NCBI GenBank assembly: GCA_964522605.1
Contig: CAZFWV010000322.1
Span: 1-7,801, forward strand
Direction of reading: 5' to 3'
DNA: 7,801 nt
Origin: CAVZLD01 sp964522605
GTDB lineage: Bacteria; Planctomycetota; Planctomycetia; Pirellulales; Pirellulaceae
The notes beneath the pieces were generated by a model. That model had not been told where the DNA came from and made no database searches. It saw only the letters and a list, made by a program, of their open reading frames with translations. The position numbers were made by a program, and so were the translations under genes. Shown here piece by piece: positions 6,202 to 7,801 of the stretch (position 1 is the stretch's first letter; every line of letters starts with the position of its first letter).

Positions 6202-7635
6202 ATGGCCATTCTTCAACTTGCCGGCTCCTTTGTGGATGAATCTCACACGTTTGGCACCGTGGCGTTACATCGAAGCAAATCTACCCGACCGCCAGTTCTG
6301 GGCCGATACGTGCTTGTTACGACAAAACGCGCGATTCCCTTCCTGCTTTTCTTCTTGGCCGCGTGGTTTCAGTCGCATCAACACGTCTTCGGTGAATTTG
6401 CAGGAGTCGTCGCGTTCGGGTCCAGCTCGACGGATTCAGGCAACATTCTAGCGATGTCGCCGCAGGTGACTGGATATACGTATCCGCCTTCCCCGCCCTA
6501 TTTTTCTGGGCGGTTAACGAACGGCCCCAACTGGGTTGATGTTCTCGCGGACCGGCTTGAATTGGATCGGCCAAGCCCAAGTCTGAGCGGAGGCACAAAC
6601 TATGCGTTTGCGGGCGCGACGACTGGTCTTGTTGGCAACATCTTTGACATCTCGGGGATCGACATGGATGACCAAGTCTCGGCGTATCTATCGGGTCTCA
6701 GCCAATCTATCGTCGAAGACCTAATTGTAATTCAGGCGACAGGCAACGACTTCTCGGCAGGGGCGAATGACCCAGCGCTGGTCGCTGATCAGATGGGCAA
6801 ACTCGTGTCTGACTTGGCAGCTGCCGGGGCGAAAAACATGGTGGTCACGAATGCTTTTGGAACGTCAGAAGACTTTACGCCTGGGGCAGAGTACGATCGA
6901 TTTCTTACCGCCGAGTACGCGGAAGTGAAACTATCACATCCTGACCTGAATCTCTATCACCTGAACGCGATGGACATCTTCGACGCGATTCACTCTTCTG
7001 CAGAGGCCTGGGGGATCACGCGGCTGAGCGGAGCAGCGTGCCAAGATTGTCTAACGAAGGAAAACCCGGTTCGAGTTGCAACGAATCCAAATGAGTTTTT
7101 CTCGTGGGATACCATTCACGCAACTGCTCCGATTCATGAGGCGTTAGGAAACGCTGCTTTCGCAATCATCAGTGGCGAGGTCCCGGGTGATCTGAATTTT
7201 GATCGTTCTGTTTCGAGCAAGGACATCGATGTTTTAGCTGCGGCGAAGAGGAACGACGCAACTGCAAAGTTGTTCGACCTGAACGAGGACGGACGTCTCG
7301 ACCACGACGATATCGTCCACCTTGTACATAACCTAGCAGGGTCTTGGTTCGGTGACGCCAACCTCGACGGCGAATTCAACACCGGCGATCTCGTACGAGT
7401 CTTGGAGGCCGGCAAGTACGAGACCAGCGATTACGCCAGCTGGTCCGAGGGGGACTGGAACGGGGATGGCGTGTTTGGAACGGGTGACTTGGTGAAAGCT
7501 TTGGAGGATGGCGGGTACGAGATGGGGCCGCGGGCGGATGCGGCAGCGGTGCCAGAGCCGCATTCTCTCTTGCTCCTGGTTTTTGGTCCGATGTGCCTGC
7601 TCACCACGACGAGACCCCATCGAAGTCGCCACTAG
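6202..7635 (+). CDS. GDSL/SGNH-type esterase-like secreted protein with dockerin-like cassette and PEP-CTERM tail
   Basis: 477 residues from the ATG at 6202. The four SGNH blocks are visible in order. Block I is FGSSSTDSGN (72-81), aligning with the usual FGDSLSDTGN so that S75 would be the nucleophile. Block II is GGTNYAFAGA (130-139), block III is ATGNDF (179-184), and block V is WDTIH (302-306) with the D303/H306 pair. The enzyme would hydrolyse an ester, perhaps an acyl or acetyl group on a polysaccharide or lipid; the substrate cannot be read. Loops lie at 330-341, 359-370, 385-396 and 418-429, then AVPEP (449-453) and a hydrophobic tail ending RPHRSRH. The start is uncertain: the hydrophobic core IPFLLFFLAAWF sits at 45-56, unusually far in, and a GTG at 6310 (residue 37) would give a textbook signal peptide. 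Neither start has a good ribosome-binding site. Confidence 0.9.
   Translation: MAILQLAGSFVDESHTFGTVALHRSKSTRPPVLGRYVLVTTKRAIPFLLFFLAAWFQSHQHVFGEFAGVVAFGSSSTDSGNILAMSPQVTGYTYPPSPPYFSGRLTNGPNWVDVLADRLELDRPSPSLSGGTNYAFAGATTGLVGNIFDISGIDMDDQVSAYLSGLSQSIVEDLIVIQATGNDFSAGANDPALVADQMGKLVSDLAAAGAKNMVVTNAFGTSEDFTPGAEYDRFLTAEYAEVKLSHPDLNLYHLNAMDIFDAIHSSAEAWGITRLSGAACQDCLTKENPVRVATNPNEFFSWDTIHATAPIHEALGNAAFAIISGEVPGDLNFDRSVSSKDIDVLAAAKRNDATAKLFDLNEDGRLDHDDIVHLVHNLAGSWFGDANLDGEFNTGDLVRVLEAGKYETSDYASWSEGDWNGDGVFGTGDLVKALEDGGYEMGPRADAAAVPEPHSLLLLVFGPMCLLTTTRPHRSRH
7453..7530 (+). repeat. 78-bp exact direct repeat, copy B (dockerin-like loop 4)
   Basis: Identical to 2229-2306 and in the same orientation and frame, about 5.2 kb apart. 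The 108 bases just to the left (7345-7452) differ from the matching bases 2121-2228 at about 30 positions by my count, so identity starts abruptly. Confidence 0.9.
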
Positions 7636-7682
7636 TGCGTTCTATCAGATGTTCTTGCTTGAAACGATGTGTCATCCGAATT

Positions 7683-7687
7683 AAGGA
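7683..7687 (+). promoter_or_regulatory. Ribosome binding site of the SASA-type gene
   Basis: AAGGA lies nine bases before the ATG at 7697, which is acceptable spacing, and the signal peptide that follows supports this start. Confidence 0.55.
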
Positions 7688-7696
7688 ATTGTCGCG

Positions 7697-7801
7697 ATGG
7701 CTAGAATGTTTCCCTCGGCCGTGGCGTTTCTTATCGCTGTGTCCATGCAAAGATGCTTGGCTATTGACGTGTTCATCTTGGCGGGACAGTCGAATGCGGT
7801 G
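7697..7801 (+). CDS. N-terminus of a secreted sialate O-acetylesterase-like (SASA / DUF303) protein, 3' end outside window
   Basis: Only 35 codons are in the window. They begin with a signal peptide: MARMFPSAVAFLIAVSM, with cleavage probably after CLA (20-22). Directly after it comes DVFILAGQSNAV, which matches the first conserved block of the SASA family (carbohydrate acetylesterases related to sialate O-acetylesterase), where [FIL]L.GQSN[MA].G carries the nucleophilic Ser, here S32. In planctomycetes such proteins are common and are thought to remove acetyl groups from polysaccharides. The gene starts 61 bases after the GDSL-type gene on the same strand and could be co-transcribed. Whether it also ends in a dockerin-like cassette and PEP-CTERM tail cannot be seen. 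The family call rests on about twelve residues, but these are distinctive. Confidence 0.8.
   Translation, partial: MARMFPSAVAFLIAVSMQRCLAIDVFILAGQSNAV

Noticed and set aside
7697..7801. Cys20 of the SASA-type protein as a lipoprotein lipobox
   Set aside because: The residues before it are M-Q-R, which do not fit the [LVI]-[AST]-[GAS]-C pattern; ordinary signal peptidase cleavage is more likely.

Overview
The window looks like a piece of a planctomycete chromosome, most like the Rhodopirellula/Pirellulaceae group. This is inferred from protein architecture, not from a database match: secreted proteins that combine dockerin-like calcium loops with a PEP-CTERM tail, large intergenic gaps, and paralogues in series. 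All the genes I can support lie on the + strand.

Layout: (1) 1-382, the 3' end of a dockerin/PEP-CTERM protein. (2) 383-980, a gap with no gene I can support. (3) 981-2420, a secreted PD40 (WD40-like) beta-propeller protein. (4) 2628-4580, a second PD40 protein with an extra beta-rich domain. (5) 4613-5776, a secreted pentapeptide-repeat protein cut short by an in-frame TGA, with its intact PEP-CTERM tail left unread at 5777-5875. (6) 5876-6201, a gap holding three stem-loops. (7) 6202-7635, a GDSL/SGNH-type esterase-like protein. (8) 7697-7801, the 5' end of a protein with the GQSN motif of the sialate O-acetylesterase-like (SASA) family.

Genes 1 to 5 share one C-terminal cassette. It has four 12-residue EF-hand/dockerin-like loops of the D-x-[ND]-x-[DNS]-[GD] type, a strongly conserved WSEGDWN linker between loops 3 and 4, and then VPEP, a hydrophobic stretch and a basic end (missing from the translated product of the pentapeptide gene). 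Only the N-terminal cargo differs: propeller, propeller plus beta domain, pentapeptide helix, esterase. By knowledge of the PEP-CTERM/exosortase system, such proteins are exported by Sec, anchored by the tail and processed by an exosortase; no exosortase gene is in this window. The dockerin-like loops suggest calcium-dependent protein-protein attachment at the cell surface. A joint role in handling extracellular polysaccharide is inference, resting mainly on the two esterase-type genes at the right end.

The most notable observations are the TGA that sits exactly where the paralogues have an Arg codon, and a 78-bp tract identical between the cassettes at 2229-2306 and 7453-7530 although the flanks have diverged, which points to recent gene conversion.
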